Origin: JAFAYN01 sp963733105
GTDB taxonomy: Bacteria; Gemmatimonadota; Gemmatimonadetes; Longimicrobiales; Longimicrobiaceae
Direction of reading: 5' to 3'
NCBI GenBank assembly: GCA_963733105.1
Contig: CAVTCB010000004.1
Location: forward strand, 1-64,000
Length of the DNA stretch: 64,000 nt
Numbering within the stretch: position 1 is the stretch's first letter; each line of letters starts with the position of its first letter. Under the pieces are notes generated by a model, which did not search any database, was not told the origin of the DNA, and worked only from the letters and a program-made list of their open reading frames with translations. A program made the position numbers and the translations under genes. This document shows positions 9,187 through 17,982 of this stretch, piece after piece.

Positions 9187-9219
9187 CCGCGCCGCGGGAC
9201 CGCACCGCGCCCACCGAGA

Positions 9220-9256
9220 ACGGGAGCCCGGCACCGCGCCGGGCTCCCGTTTTTTT
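9220..9256 (+). terminator. Intrinsic terminator after the L,D-transpeptidase gene
   Basis: A perfect 13-bp GC-rich stem (9220-9232 with 9238-9250) with a five-base loop runs straight into seven T residues. Confidence 0.9.
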
Positions 9257-9293
9257 CCGGCGGCCGGAACGCGAATTGCGACTCGCCCGGGCC

Positions 9294-10100
9294 ATGCGGC
9301 GAGGCGACGGGGGGCGTTTCCTGGGACCGGGCGAGCGGGCGGCGGCGCTGGAGCTGGTGCGGCGCGTCCGGGAGCGGGTGCCGGCGGAGCTGGAGCGGGC
9401 GTTCGTCTTCGGCTCCAAGGCGCGCGGGGAGGCGCGGCCGGACTCGGACGTGGACGTGCTCCTGGTGTTCCGGCGGCTCCCCCCCGACCGCGAGCCGCAG
9501 GCCGGGATGGCCGAGGAGATCGCGGAGCGGCTGGCGGAGGAGAGCGGCGTCCCCGTCACTTCCTGGTCCGTCGCCCGCGTCGACCTCCTCCCGGGGAACC
9601 GCACCCCCATGCTGGTGGACGCCCTGGACGACGGCATCCCCCTGTGGCCGCCGGGGAGCCCGCCTCTGCGGGTGCGCTTCGGCCCGGAGGACGCGCTCCG
9701 CTGCACGGCGGCGCTGCTCCGGCGGGTCGCCGAGGGAGGGGAGGAGGTCGCGGAGCGGCTCGGGGCGGGGGAGCCGGAGCCGGCCTGGCGGCGCATGCGC
9801 GACGACCTGGTCCGCCTGTGCACCGCGGGGCTCCTCCTGGCGGGGGAGACCCGCCCCCGCCGGGGCGACGCGGTGCGCCGCTTCCTCCGGCGGCCCGGAG
9901 GCGAGGCGCCCCCCGGCTCCGGCCCGCTCCTGCGCTGGGCGGCCGGGTCGTACGGCCCCGGCGGGAGGGACGACGAGAGCCCGGTCGCGCCCCCGCCCGG
10001 CGGCGCCCGGGAGGCCGCGGCGCTGATCGACCTCCTGCGCGGCCGGGTCCGCCGGCGGGCCCGGGAGCTGGCGAGCCGGAACCCGGCCCGGCGCGGGTAG
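9294..10100 (+). CDS. Nucleotidyltransferase-domain protein
   Basis: The N-terminal ~110 residues are a polymerase-beta-like (MNT) nucleotidyltransferase: GSKARGEARPDSDVDVLLVF carries the GS motif and the two metal-binding Asp residues. The C-terminal half is helical (residues ~125-260) and could be a HEPN-like partner domain, but I see no Rx4-6H RNase motif. Proteins of this design transfer nucleotides to toxins, tRNA or small molecules; the target here is unknown. It begins just after the preceding terminator and ends 60 bases before mrdA. Start at ATG 9294 is the first in frame after the terminator. Confidence 0.75.
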   Translation: MRRGDGGRFLGPGERAAALELVRRVRERVPAELERAFVFGSKARGEARPDSDVDVLLVFRRLPPDREPQAGMAEEIAERLAEESGVPVTSWSVARVDLLPGNRTPMLVDALDDGIPLWPPGSPPLRVRFGPEDALRCTAALLRRVAEGGEEVAERLGAGEPEPAWRRMRDDLVRLCTAGLLLAGETRPRRGDAVRRFLRRPGGEAPPGSGPLLRWAAGSYGPGGRDDESPVAPPPGGAREAAALIDLLRGRVRRRARELASRNPARRG

Positions 10101-10160
10101 TAGAAGGATGGCGAGGAGAGCCGGCCGCAGCGGCCGGCGCAACCCACACGCAGGACTCCG

Positions 10161-12080
10161 ATGAAGCTCTTCCAGCCCGATCCGCGGCAGCGCAGGACCC
10201 TGGGCGCGGTGTTCATGATCACCCTGGTGATCAGCATCCTGGTCACCGCCTTCTACCAGACCCAGGTGGTGAGCGGGAAGCAGTACGCCGCCCGCTCCGA
10301 GGAGAACCGGCTCCGCCCCATCCCGATCCCCGCCCCGCGCGGGACCATCGTGGACCGGAACGGGAAGGTGGTCGCCACCAGCATCACCGGGTACTCCGTC
10401 TCCCTCCTCCCGGCCTCGGAGGAGGTCATCCGCCGCACGCTGGTCGACCTGATGCCCTTCCTGGGGCTGGCGCAGACCGACGTCGAGAAGCTGATCGAGA
10501 AGCGGAACGCCCGGCCGCACGACCTGCTGGAGGTGGCGGACCGCGCCACCTTCCCCCAGGTGGCCGCCCTGGAGGAGCGCCGCGCCGCCTTCCCCAACCT
10601 GATGATCGTGGACCGGCCGATGCGCCACTACCCGGCGGGCGAGGCCATCGGGCACATCATCGGGTACGTCAGCGAGATCACCCGGGAGGAGCTGGAGGAG
10701 CCGGAGTACGCCCAGGCCGGGTACCGGCAGGGGCGGTGGATCGGCAAGGCGGGGATCGAGAAGCAGTACGAGACCGAGCTCGGCGGCGAGGACGGCGCCC
10801 GCTTCGTGGAGGTGGACGCCATGGGGCGGGTGGTGGACCCGCGCTCCTCCGTGGGCGCCCTGGCGCCCGATCCCGGGGACTCCCTGCGGCTGACGCTGGA
10901 CCTGGAGCTGCAGGAGTACATCCACCGGATCTTCCCCGACAGCATGAAGGGGGCGGTGGTGGCGATGGTCCCGTCCACCGGCGAGGTGCTGGCGATGTAC
11001 AGCCACCCCACCTACGACCCCAACGACTTCGTGGGCGGGATCAAGAACTCGCTCTGGGCGGCGCTGAGCACCAACCCGCAGAAGCCCCTCCTGGACCGCG
11101 CCATGGTGGCGCTGTACCCCCCGGCGTCCACCTGGAAGCTCGCCACGGCGGCCGCGGGGGTCCGGCGGGGCCTCCTCAAGGCAGGGACCCGGATGCCGAT
11201 CCCCTGCAACGGCGGGATGGCGTACGCGGGCCGGTACTCCCGGTGCCACGAGTCGCGCGGGCACGGCTCGGTGGACCTGGCGGGCGCCATCGAGAAGTCG
11301 TGCAACGTCTTCTTCTACCAGGTGGGGATCCGGCTCGGGCTGATCGAGCTGACCCAGGCCGGGACGCGGATGGGGTTCAACACGCGGAGCGGGCTCGACC
11401 TCCCCGGGGAGGCCCGGCCCCGCTTCCCGACCGGGGTGGACTGGTACGAGAAGCGCTTCGGCCACAAGCCCTACCCCTCCGAGGTGATGAGCCTTTCCAT
11501 CGGGCAGGGGCCGAACTCGCAGACCGTGCTCCGCATGGCCCACTTCTACTCGGCCATCGCGGGGAACTCGACGGCGCCGGAGCCGCACCTGGTCCGGCGG
11601 CCGGGGGCGGGGCAGGGGCCCGGGCAGATCGACCTGGGGCTCGACCCGGTCGGGCTGCAGGCGCTCTGGGGCGGGCTCGCCCGGGTGACCGAGCCGGGAG
11701 GGACGGCCGTGCTCTCCTCCATCGCGCGGTGGAAGCTGTACGGCAAGACGGGGACGGCGCAGAACCCCGGCGGCCCCGACCACGGGTGGTTCGTCGGCTT
11801 CTCGGGCCCCCCGGGGGGGCACCCGGAGATCGTGGTGGCGGTCATCATCGAGCACGGGCTGCACGGGAGCGACGTGGGCCCCGTGGCGGCCAAGGCCATC
11901 AACTTCTACCTGAACAAGAAGCACGGCTTCCCCTTCGACCCGCAGCCCACCCTGATCGAGCGGTGGCAGTCGCAGCGGCTCTCCTGGAGCCAGTACGACA
12001 CCTACCCGGCCCCGGTCACCCCCATGGGGCGCGGCGCCGCGCCCGCGGCGGGGGCGCCGAAGCAGGGCAAGGCGGACTGA
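10161..12080 (+). CDS. mrdA: Penicillin-binding protein 2 (peptidoglycan D,D-transpeptidase)
   Basis: Class B PBP that cross-links peptidoglycan during cell elongation, anchored in the inner membrane. One N-terminal membrane segment (VFMITLVISILVTAFY) is followed by the dimerisation domain (about 50-250) with the conserved PRGTIVDRNG, and the transpeptidase domain (about 260-610). Catalytic motifs are Ser323-Lys326 in PASTWK (Trp replaces the usual Phe), Ser380 in KSCN and Lys529 in KTGTA. Length is normal. Usually this gene sits beside mreBCD and rodA; none of these is in the window. Downstream is a strong terminator, so it is not part of the PDH transcription unit. Confidence 0.93.
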   Translation: MKLFQPDPRQRRTLGAVFMITLVISILVTAFYQTQVVSGKQYAARSEENRLRPIPIPAPRGTIVDRNGKVVATSITGYSVSLLPASEEVIRRTLVDLMPFLGLAQTDVEKLIEKRNARPHDLLEVADRATFPQVAALEERRAAFPNLMIVDRPMRHYPAGEAIGHIIGYVSEITREELEEPEYAQAGYRQGRWIGKAGIEKQYETELGGEDGARFVEVDAMGRVVDPRSSVGALAPDPGDSLRLTLDLELQEYIHRIFPDSMKGAVVAMVPSTGEVLAMYSHPTYDPNDFVGGIKNSLWAALSTNPQKPLLDRAMVALYPPASTWKLATAAAGVRRGLLKAGTRMPIPCNGGMAYAGRYSRCHESRGHGSVDLAGAIEKSCNVFFYQVGIRLGLIELTQAGTRMGFNTRSGLDLPGEARPRFPTGVDWYEKRFGHKPYPSEVMSLSIGQGPNSQTVLRMAHFYSAIAGNSTAPEPHLVRRPGAGQGPGQIDLGLDPVGLQALWGGLARVTEPGGTAVLSSIARWKLYGKTGTAQNPGGPDHGWFVGFSGPPGGHPEIVVAVIIEHGLHGSDVGPVAAKAINFYLNKKHGFPFDPQPTLIERWQSQRLSWSQYDTYPAPVTPMGRGAAPAAGAPKQGKAD

Positions 12081-12096
12081 GCGGGGGAGCCCCGCC

Positions 12097-12133
12097 ACCG
12101 GGAGCGGCGCTCGGCGCGCCGCTCCCGGTTTTC
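12097..12133 (+). terminator. Intrinsic terminator after mrdA
   Basis: A 14-bp stem (12097-12110 with 12116-12129) and a short T-run separate mrdA from the PDH operon. Confidence 0.85.
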
Positions 12134-12135
12134 GC

Positions 12136-12164
12136 TTGACGGGCGGGGGGCGGGGTGGCAAGTT
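12136..12164 (+). promoter_or_regulatory. Promoter of the pyruvate dehydrogenase operon
   Basis: TTGACG (12136-12141), a 17-base spacer and CAAGTT (12159-12164) lie 58 bases before the first gene. The same TTGAC-N17-(T/C)AAGTT layout precedes mdh. Confidence 0.5.
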
Positions 12165-12221
12165 GTCGCCACCGCCGCGGGGAACCCCCGGACGGCGCAA
12201 CGAGTTCCGGACCCGAGTCCC

Positions 12222-13301
12222 ATGCCGAGACCCAAGCAGGCCCGCTCCCGCTCCGAGGCGATCCCCCACGGGCTCACCCGGGAGCAGCTCCTGGAGATGT
12301 ACCGCTACGTCCGCCTCACCCGGACGCTGGAGGAGAAGCTCGAGACGCTCTTCCGGCAGAGCAAGGTGGTCGGCGGGCTGTTCCGCTCGCTGGGCCAGGA
12401 GGGGGAGTCGGTCGCCAGCGCGTACGCCCTGCGCCGCCGCGACGACGGCACGGGGGACATGCTGTCCCCGCTGATCCGCAACCTGGGCTCCATGCTGGTG
12501 ATGGGCGCCCGGCCGGAGGAGGTGCTCCGCCAGTACATGGCCAAGGGCGACTCCCCCGCCCGCGGCAAGGAGCTGAACATCCACTTCACCGACTACCGGC
12601 GCGGCTTCATCGGCCAGATCTCCCCGCTGGGCGACCTGATCCCGGTGATGGCCGGGGTCACGCTCACCTTCCGGCAGCGCGGCGAGGACCGGGTGGGGAT
12701 GGTGTACATCGGCGACGGCGCCACCTCCACCGGCGCCTTCCACGAGGGGATCAACTTCGCCGCCGTGCAGCGCTGCCCCCTGGTGGTGGTGGTGGAGAAC
12801 AACCGCTGGGCCTACACCACCCCGTCGCGCCTGATGACCGCCGCCGGGTCGTTCGTGGAGAAGGCCCCCGGGTACGGGGTGGCCGGGGAGCAGGTGGACG
12901 GCAACGACATGCTGGCCGTGTACGGCGCCGCCCGCCGCGCGGTGGACCGGGCCCGGGCCGGGGAGGGGGTCACGCTGATCGAGGTGATGACGTACCGCCG
13001 CCGCGGCCACGCCCAGCACGACAACCAGTCGTACGTGGACCCGGCCGAGATCGAGCAGTGGGCCGCCACCAACGACCCCATCGACCGCTACGCCGCCGCG
13101 CTCACCGGGAACGGGTGGGCCGCCGCGGAGGAGCTGTCCGCCATCGACGACGCCGTGGACGCCGAGCTGGAAGCCATGATCCCCGCGGCCGAGTCGGCGC
13201 CGATGCCCGAGCCCGAGACCGCACTGGACGACGTGTACGCCGGCGTCCGGGTGGCCGCCCCCTGGACGCGGCACACCCCTCCGGACCCCGCGAGAGCCTG
13301 A
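12222..13301 (+). CDS. pdhA: Pyruvate (2-oxoacid) dehydrogenase E1 component, alpha subunit
   Basis: With the beta subunit it decarboxylates pyruvate and passes the acetyl group to lipoyl-E2. The thiamine-diphosphate motif GDGATSTGAFHEGINF, ending in VVENN about 30 residues later, is at residues ~164-194. The phosphorylation-loop region RRRGHAQHD is present near the C-terminal third. Length of 359 residues is normal for an alpha2beta2-type E1. It heads the order E1a-E1b-E2 with 11 bases to the next gene. A branched-chain 2-oxoacid enzyme cannot be fully excluded from sequence alone. Confidence 0.9.
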   Translation: MPRPKQARSRSEAIPHGLTREQLLEMYRYVRLTRTLEEKLETLFRQSKVVGGLFRSLGQEGESVASAYALRRRDDGTGDMLSPLIRNLGSMLVMGARPEEVLRQYMAKGDSPARGKELNIHFTDYRRGFIGQISPLGDLIPVMAGVTLTFRQRGEDRVGMVYIGDGATSTGAFHEGINFAAVQRCPLVVVVENNRWAYTTPSRLMTAAGSFVEKAPGYGVAGEQVDGNDMLAVYGAARRAVDRARAGEGVTLIEVMTYRRRGHAQHDNQSYVDPAEIEQWAATNDPIDRYAAALTGNGWAAAEELSAIDDAVDAELEAMIPAAESAPMPEPETALDDVYAGVRVAAPWTRHTPPDPARA

Positions 13302-13312
13302 GCCATAGACGC

Positions 13313-14347
13313 ATGTCCACCGTGATGAAGAGCAGGCCCGAGCACGTCCGGCTCACCGAAGAGGGGAAGCCGGTCACCTTCCTGGAGGCCATCCGGGAGG
13401 GGATCTGGGAGGAGATGGAGCGCGACCCGAGCGTCTTCCTCATGGGGGAGGACATCGGCGCGTACGGCGGCGCCTTCAAGGTCACCGAGGGGATGCAGGA
13501 GCGCTTCGGCCCCCTGCGGGTGCTGGACACCCCCATCTCCGAGATCGGCTTCACCGGGGCCGCGGCCGGGGCGGCGCACATGGGGATGCGCCCCGTCGTG
13601 GAGATGCAGTTCATCGACTTCATCTCCTGCGCCTACGACATGATCACCAACTACGTCGCCACCTCGCGCTACCGCGGGTCGGGCGGGGTGCCCATGGTGA
13701 TCCGCGGCCCCTCGGGCGGCGGCGTGCGGGGCGGGCCGTTCCACTCGCAGAACCCGGAGATGGCCTTCTTCCACACCCCCGGGCTCAAGATCGTCTACCC
13801 GGCCACCGCCTACGACGCCAAGGGGCTGATCAAGGCCTCCATTCGCGACGACGACCCGGTGCTCTTCTTCGAGCACAAGTGGCTGTACCGCCGCCCGCAG
13901 GTGCGCGAGACCCTCCCCAACGAGGACTACGTGGTCCCGCTGGGGAAGGCGCGGACGCACCGCGAGGGCTCCGACCTCACCATCGTCACCTACGCGGCCA
14001 TGGTGCACAAGAGCCTGGAAGCCGCCGAGGTGCTGGAGAAGGAGGACGGCCTCTCGGTGGAGGTGATCGACCTGCGCACCCTCCTCCCGCTGGACGAGGA
14101 CGCCATCGTCGAGAGCGTCAAGCGGACCAACCGGCTCCTGGTGGTGCACGAGGACACCCGCACCGGCGGGATCGCCGGGGAGATCGCCATGCGGGTCAAC
14201 GAGAAGGCGTTCGAGTGGCTGGACGCGCCGGTGCTGCGCGTCGCCGCGCTGGACGCGCCGGTCCCCTACTCCCCCCCGCTGGAGGACTACTTCCTCCCGC
14301 AGACGGAGGACGTGGTGAAGGCCGCGCGCCACCTGGCGGCCTACTGA
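13313..14347 (+). CDS. pdhB: Pyruvate (2-oxoacid) dehydrogenase E1 component, beta subunit
   Basis: Partner of PdhA; it completes the thiamine-diphosphate site. The N-terminal half has the transketolase-like pyrimidine-binding fold (FLMGEDIGAYGGAFKVT, PISEIGFTG, FIDFISCAYDMITN). The C-terminal transketolase-C domain carries EVIDLRTLLPLDEDAI. I took the ATG at 13313, 11 bases after pdhA; the open frame extends upstream only as an overlap with pdhA. Length 344 residues is typical. Intact. Confidence 0.92.
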   Translation: MSTVMKSRPEHVRLTEEGKPVTFLEAIREGIWEEMERDPSVFLMGEDIGAYGGAFKVTEGMQERFGPLRVLDTPISEIGFTGAAAGAAHMGMRPVVEMQFIDFISCAYDMITNYVATSRYRGSGGVPMVIRGPSGGGVRGGPFHSQNPEMAFFHTPGLKIVYPATAYDAKGLIKASIRDDDPVLFFEHKWLYRRPQVRETLPNEDYVVPLGKARTHREGSDLTIVTYAAMVHKSLEAAEVLEKEDGLSVEVIDLRTLLPLDEDAIVESVKRTNRLLVVHEDTRTGGIAGEIAMRVNEKAFEWLDAPVLRVAALDAPVPYSPPLEDYFLPQTEDVVKAARHLAAY

Positions 14348-14380
14348 ACCGATCCCGAAACCCTGACTCTTCACAAGATC

Positions 14381-15839
14381 ATGGCCCGTGTAGAAGTGCC
14401 GATGCCCCAGATGGGCGAGTCGATCGCCGAGGGGACCGTCTCCGTCTGGCGGAAGAAGGTGGGCGACCGCGTCGAGCGCGACGAGCCGATCATGGAGATC
14501 TCCACCGACAAGGTGGACGCGGAGATCCCCTCGCCCGCCGCCGGGGTGCTGGCGGAGATCGTGGTGAACGAGGGCCAGACGGTGGAGGTGGGAACCATCG
14601 TGGCCTACATCGAGACCGAGGCGGGCGCCGCGGCGTCGGCGGCGCCGTCGTCGGCGCCCGGCCCCCTCCGCCGAGCCTGCCGACCTCCCCGGCGAGGTCC
14701 CCACCACCCTCCCGGGCGCCGCCGCCGGCCAGCCCGAGCTGACGCCGGCTACCAGCGCCGACTCCGCGCCCGCCACGGCCCCGGCCGCCGCGTCCGCGGG
14801 GGCGCCGGCCCCGTCCGACAACGGCGGCGGTCCCGCCTCGCTGGAGGAGCGGCTCCGCACCCGCTCCACGCCGCTGGTGCGCAAGATCGCCGCGGAGCAC
14901 GGGGTGGAGGTGGCGGCGGTGCAGGGGACCGGCCGCGGAGGCCGCGTCACCAAGGAGGACATCCTGCGCCACGTGGAGGAGCGGAAGAGCGCCCCCGCGG
15001 CGCAGCCCGCGCAGGCCGGGGGCGCCACCGCCGCCCCGCCGAAGAAGCCCGCCCCGCGCCAGCCCTCCGAGTACGAGGGCGGCTTCCCGTGGGACGAGTT
15101 CTACGGGGCGCCGCAGCATCCGGCGGTCGCCGCGGGGCCCAACGACCGCGTCGAGCCGGCGAGCCGGATGACGCAGATCATCGCCAACAACATGGTGCAG
15201 TCGCGGCGCATCTCGCCGCACGTGCACTCGTACTTCGAGGTGGACTACACCCGGCTCGACCACATCCGCGCCAAGAACAAGCGCCTGTGGCAGGAGCAGG
15301 ACGTCAAGGTCACCTACACGCACTTCATCGCCTGGGCGGTGGCGCGGGCGCTGCGCGAGCACCCCAAGCTCAACGCCTCCTACTCCGACCACGAGATCAT
15401 CTACCGCGCCGACGTCAACCTCGGGATCGCGGTGGCGCTGGACAACGGGCTCATCGTCCCGGTGATCCGGCAGGCGGACGAGCTGTCGCTGGTGGGGCTC
15501 GCCAAGCGGCTCAACGACATCGCCGGGCGGGCGCGGAGCAAGAAGCTCTCGCCGGACGAGATCCAGGGCGGCACCTTCACCATCACCAACCCGGGGATCT
15601 TCGGGACCACCATCGGCTTCCCCATCATCAACCAGCCGCAGGTGGCGATCCTGGGCGTGGGCGGGGTGGAGATGCGCCCGGCCGTGATCTCGGACGAGTA
15701 CGGGAACCACGCCATCGTGCCGCGCAAGCGGGGGTACATCTCGCTCGGCTACGACCACCGGCTGGTGAACGGGGCGGACGGGGACCAGTTCCTGGCGCGG
15801 GTGAAGCAGCTCCTGGAGACGATGCCGGAAACGGCGTAG
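14381..15839 (+). pseudogene. pdhC: Dihydrolipoamide acetyltransferase (PDH E2), one frameshift in this sequence
   Basis: Core of the PDH complex; it carries the swinging lipoyl arm and makes acetyl-CoA. The lipoyl domain (residues 1-80, Lys44 in EISTDKVDAE) is in one frame. The Pro/Ala linker, the peripheral-subunit-binding domain (TPLVRKIAAEHGVEVAAV) and the catalytic domain (YDHRLVNGADGDQF with the active His) are in the next frame. The frame moves by one extra base near 14662-14666, inside a run of five C in the linker. Everything else is intact, so a read error is more likely than true loss of an essential gene. Confidence 0.82.
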
Positions 15840-16014
15840 CCTGCTGGTTTGGGGCCGCTCCGGAGCCGGGCCAAACTGCGGCCCGTCTCCTGCGCGGGGG
15901 CGGTGAGCCCGGCGATACTGCTGCCGGTCTCCCCGCCCCGGAGTGAGCCAGCCGAAACGGCCCGGCTGTCTCCCTCCGAACATCTTTCGGGAACTGTGTT
16001 GAACTGCAACTGCC

Positions 16015-16055
16015 GCCGGGGGCTCGCGAATACCGTTCGCGAGCCCCCGGCGCTA
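16015..16055 (+). terminator. Hairpin terminator after the PDH operon
   Basis: A perfect 16-bp stem (16015-16030 with 16036-16051) with a five-base loop and then CTATTTTG. It lies 10 bases before the lipB start, so lipB may have some read-through from the PDH genes. The 175 bases between pdhC and this stem hold no gene. Confidence 0.7.
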
Positions 16056-16065
16056 TTTTGGGCGC

Positions 16066-16747
16066 ATGGACACCATCGAAACGACACCGGTCGCGCGTCC
16101 CCTGGACGTGCGGCGGCTGGGGAGGGTCTCCTACGCGGAGGCGCTGGAGATGCAGGCGGAGCTGGTGAAGCGGCGGCGGGCGGGGGAGGCGCGGACACGC
16201 TCCTCCTGCTGGAGCACCCGCACGTCATCACCCTGGGGAGCGGGGCGCGCGAGGAGAACGTGCTCGTCTCCGCGGAGGAGCGGGCGGCGCGGGGGATCGA
16301 GCTGTTCGACACCGGGCGCGGCGGGGACGTCACCTACCACGGGCCGGGACAGCTGGTCGGCTACCCCATCCTGGACCTCAAGCCGGACCGCTGCGACCTG
16401 CACCGCTACCTCCGCGACCTGGAGGAGATGCTGATCGGGGTGCTGGCGGAGCTCGGGCTGCGGGGGGGCGGAAGGAGGGGCTGACCGGGGTGTGGGTGGA
16501 GGACCGCAAGCTCGCCGCCATCGGGGTGCGCGTCTCCTCCGGGTGGATCACCAGCCACGGCTTCGCGCTCAACGTCGCCACCGACCTGTCGTTCTTCGGC
16601 ACCATCGTCCCCTGCGGCATCCGCGAGCACGGCGTCGGCTCCCTCTCGGGGGAGCTGGGGCGCGAGGTGCCGCTGGCCGAGGCGGAGGACGCCGTGGTCC
16701 GGGCCATGGAGGCCGCCTTCGGGATGCGGGCGCTACGGAAGGGTTGA
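16066..16747 (+). pseudogene. lipB: Octanoyltransferase LipB, two frameshifts in this sequence
   Basis: Moves octanoate from acyl-carrier protein to lipoyl domains, the first step in making the cofactor PDH E2 needs. Three frames in succession carry the protein: the start MDTIETTPVARPLDVRRLG; then LLLLEHPHVITLGSGAREEN with RGGDVTYHGPGQLVGYPILD; then KLAAIGVRVSSGWITSHGFA with IVPCGIREHGVGSL. The catalytic Lys (KLAAIG) and Cys (PCGI) are both present. One base is missing at a run of five G (about 16182-16186) and one at a run of seven G (about 16462-16468). Position next to the PDH genes fits. Likely a working gene with sequence errors. Confidence 0.8.
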
Positions 16748-16771
16748 CTCTCCGGCCCGGTCCCGTAGATT
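16744..16771 (+). promoter_or_regulatory. Promoter of the vapBC-like pair
   Basis: TTGACT (16744-16749), 16 bases, then TAGATT (16766-16771), about 40 bases before the antitoxin ATG. The same GTAGATT -10 form appears before carA and the acyl-CoA dehydrogenase gene. Confidence 0.55.
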
Positions 16772-16811
16772 CGGAATGGTTGCGAAACGGAACCATTCTG
16801 GAGCCACGGCC

Positions 16812-17054
16812 ATGGCCAACCTGAACATCAAGAACGTCCCCGACGACCTCTACGAGCAGCTCAGGAAGCGCGCGGCGGAGAACCGGCGCAGCCTGAACGG
16901 GGAGGCGATCGTGTGCCTGCAGCGGGCCGTCCGGGAACGCCGCCCCGACATCCACACCCTCCTCACCGAGGCGGACGCCCTGCGGAGCTCCATCTCCGTC
17001 CCGCCGCTCACGGACGCGATGCTGGAAGACGCGATCGACGAGGGCCGTTCGTGA
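16812..17054 (+). CDS. Ribbon-helix-helix antitoxin (FitA/VapB-like)
   Basis: An 80-residue protein whose first ~45 residues (MANLNIKNVPDDLYEQLRKR, then SLNGEAIVCLQRAV) have the beta-strand/two-helix layout of FitA-type DNA-binding antitoxins. It would bind its own promoter and neutralise the PIN toxin encoded next. I chose the ATG at 16812; an in-frame ATG 36 bases upstream would add residues unlike the family. Its stop overlaps the toxin GTG by four bases (GTGA), so the two are translationally coupled. The C-terminal tail (TDAMLEDAIDEGRS) is the usual toxin-binding region. Confidence 0.82.
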   Translation: MANLNIKNVPDDLYEQLRKRAAENRRSLNGEAIVCLQRAVRERRPDIHTLLTEADALRSSISVPPLTDAMLEDAIDEGRS

Positions 17055-17452
17055 TCGCGGTCGACACGAACGTCATCGCGTACCTGCTGATCGAGGGGGA
17101 GCACACCGGGAAGGCGCGGGTGGTGCTTCGGAAGGACCCGGACTGGATCGCGCCCCCGCTCTGGCGGAGCGAGTTCCGGAACGTGCTGATGCTGTACCTG
17201 CGGAAGGGGCTGATGTCGCTCGCCGATGCGCAGCGCCTGCTCGCGGGTGCCGAGAAGTACCTGGAGAGAGGGGAAGCCTCGCCCGATTCGGCGCTGGTGC
17301 TGAGCCTGGCGCTGGCGTCCGGGTGCACTCCCTACGACTGCGAGTTCGTCGCGCTGGCCCAATCCGTCGGCGTGCCGCTGGTCACGGCGGACCGGAAGGT
17401 GCTGGCGGCATTTCCCACCACGGCGGTGTCACCCGAGGCCTTCACCGCCTGA
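17051..17452 (+). CDS. vapC: PIN-domain toxin (VapC-like ribonuclease)
   Basis: A metal-dependent RNase toxin of 133 residues. The PIN acidic residues are present: Asp5 in VDTNVIAYLL, Glu in WRSEFRNVL, Asp in CTPYDCEFVALA and Asp in VTADRKVL. It starts with GTG overlapping the antitoxin stop. The pair forms one transcription unit with its own promoter. The 3' end overlaps the convergent GNAT gene by 24 bases. VapC targets are usually tRNA or rRNA; the target here is unknown. Confidence 0.87.
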   Translation: MIAVDTNVIAYLLIEGEHTGKARVVLRKDPDWIAPPLWRSEFRNVLMLYLRKGLMSLADAQRLLAGAEKYLERGEASPDSALVLSLALASGCTPYDCEFVALAQSVGVPLVTADRKVLAAFPTTAVSPEAFTA

Positions 17453-17980
17453 GCGCCGGACCTCGTACACCCACACCTCCCCCACCTCGTCGTCCGTCTC
17501 CGTACCGATCCGGCGCATCCCCAGCTTCTCCGCCACCCGCAGCGAAGGGGTGTTCCAGGGGGGGATGGTGGCGCGGACCGAGGCCAGCCCCGGCTGCTCG
17601 AAGGCCCACCCCAGCAGCGCGGCCATCGCCTCCGTCGCGTACCCCTGCCGCTCGAAGCGCGGATAGACCGTCCAGCCGGACAGGGAGGTTCCCTCCTCGT
17701 TGGGGCCGCCCGCCAGCCCCATGATCCCCACCGCCTCCCGCGTCTCCCGAAGCGTCATCAGCCAGCTGTGCCACACCTCCGTCCCCGGGCTGGCCCGGAG
17801 CTGCTCCACCACCCAGGGGAGCGCGTCCTCCAGCAGCGGGGGCGCCTCCGCCGGGGAAGGGAAGACGGCCCCGGTGAGCGCGAGGAGCGCGTCGGCGTCG
17901 CGGGCGATCAGCGCTTCCACGGCCTCCACCGTGAGCGGGCGGAGGCCGAGCCGGGCGGTGTGGAGGGTCGGCAGCTCCAT
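17429..17980 (-). CDS. GNAT family N-acetyltransferase (RimJ/RimL type)
   Basis: A 183-residue acetyl-CoA-dependent acetyltransferase. The start MELPTLHTARLGLRPLT is typical of the RimJ/RimL group, and the acetyl-CoA loop region reads RFERQGYATEAMAALLGWAF, followed by NTPSLRVAEKLGMRRIGT. I chose the ATG at 17980; longer frames run into RNase H coding sequence. It lies just downstream of the RNase H-like gene on the same strand (two bases apart). The substrate could be a protein N-terminus or a small molecule. Confidence 0.85.
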   Translation of the reverse strand: MELPTLHTARLGLRPLTVEAVEALIARDADALLALTGAVFPSPAEAPPLLEDALPWVVEQLRASPGTEVWHSWLMTLRETREAVGIMGLAGGPNEEGTSLSGWTVYPRFERQGYATEAMAALLGWAFEQPGLASVRATIPPWNTPSLRVAEKLGMRRIGTETDDEVGEVWVYEVRRSGGEGLG

Positions 17981-17982
17981 GG

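Noticed and set aside
8988..13274. A 1428-codon open frame on the minus strand opposite mrdA and the PDH genes
   Set aside because: It is the antisense shadow of high-GC genes: composition is dominated by Arg, Gly, Ala and His repeats with no domain, and the plus strand carries well-known enzymes.
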